From: an uncultured Bacilli bacterium
GTDB taxonomy: Bacteria > Bacillota_I > Bacilli_A > RF39 > UBA660
Assembly (NCBI GenBank): GCA_934096175.1
Contig: CAKOLG010000020.1
Coordinates: 1 to 23,149, forward strand
Direction: 5' to 3'
DNA length: 23,149 nt
Part shown: positions 23,105 to 23,149 of the stretch, piece after piece
Layout: each line of letters opens with the position of its first letter
Position numbering within the stretch: position 1 is the stretch's first letter
Position numbers and translations under genes: made by a program
The notes under the pieces: generated by a model
Told to the model about the DNA's origin: nothing
Databases searched by the model: none
Seen by the model: only the letters and a program-made list of their open reading frames with translations

Positions 23105-23149
23105 ATCGTTTTATCAGATATATTATTTTTCCTTAATTATATTTTTACT

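Noticed and set aside
1..23149. CRISPR arrays, tRNA or rRNA genes, insertion sequences
   Set aside because: No regularly spaced repeats, cloverleaf-like segments, rRNA-like stretches, transposase genes or paired terminal inverted repeats were seen on either strand.

Overview
This window is about 23 kb of low-GC chromosomal DNA from a cell-walled Bacillota. Coding is standard: TGG is used for Trp, so it is not a UGA=Trp mollicute. A rubrerythrin suggests an anaerobe. A lipoteichoic-acid-synthase-like enzyme, a PASTA-containing PBP and RbgA point to a Gram-positive. A gut Bacilli lineage (RF39- or Erysipelotrichia-like) fits the gene style, but this is inference. Apart from a small broken regulator at the far right, every gene lies on the minus strand, so transcription runs right to left.

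Layout, from right to left in transcription order. (1) 22.1-23.15 kb: an accessory-looking corner. It holds a frameshifted XRE regulator (+ strand), a divergent regulatory region with a perfect palindrome and a direct repeat, a terminator-like leader hairpin, and a membrane-anchored protein. The soluble part of that protein resembles the C-terminal coiled-coil region of large serine recombinases. (2) 15.8-22.1 kb: a compact operon rbgA - helical-repeat protein (mTERF-like?) - rnhB - LTA-synthase-like sulfatase - topA, with overlaps or gaps of no more than 17 bases, closed by a strong hairpin. (3) 11.8-15.75 kb: three separately transcribed, poorly characterised genes: a transglutaminase-like protein, a DUF1003 membrane protein, and a large single-pass surface protein with a duplicated WG-type ectodomain. 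(4) 6.6-11.75 kb: an m5C methyltransferase followed by a reduced division/cell-wall cluster (SpoVD/FtsI-type PBP, mraY, FtsW/SpoVE). No murD or murG is visible. (5) 0.09-6.5 kb: rubrerythrin, pyrH, a COG2509-type flavoprotein, recD2, a previously overlooked 42-residue membrane microprotein, and an AI-2E-family permease.

Almost every gene is followed by its own short AT-rich hairpin plus T-tract, several overlapping the stop codon. Many promoters are extended -10 (TGnTATAAT) types without a clear -35. Most initiation sites are GGTGAT-type Shine-Dalgarno sequences, and the GTG inside them creates false upstream start codons. I moved several starts downstream for this reason.

The most notable signal is at the extreme left edge. 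A leftward promoter (TTGACA ... TACAAT) carries a G10 homopolymer inside a 19-base spacer, the architecture of slipped-strand phase-variable promoters. Its target gene lies outside the window. The other notable items are the membrane-tethered recombinase-tail protein with its attenuator-like leader, and the duplicated-ectodomain protein with three cysteine pairs.
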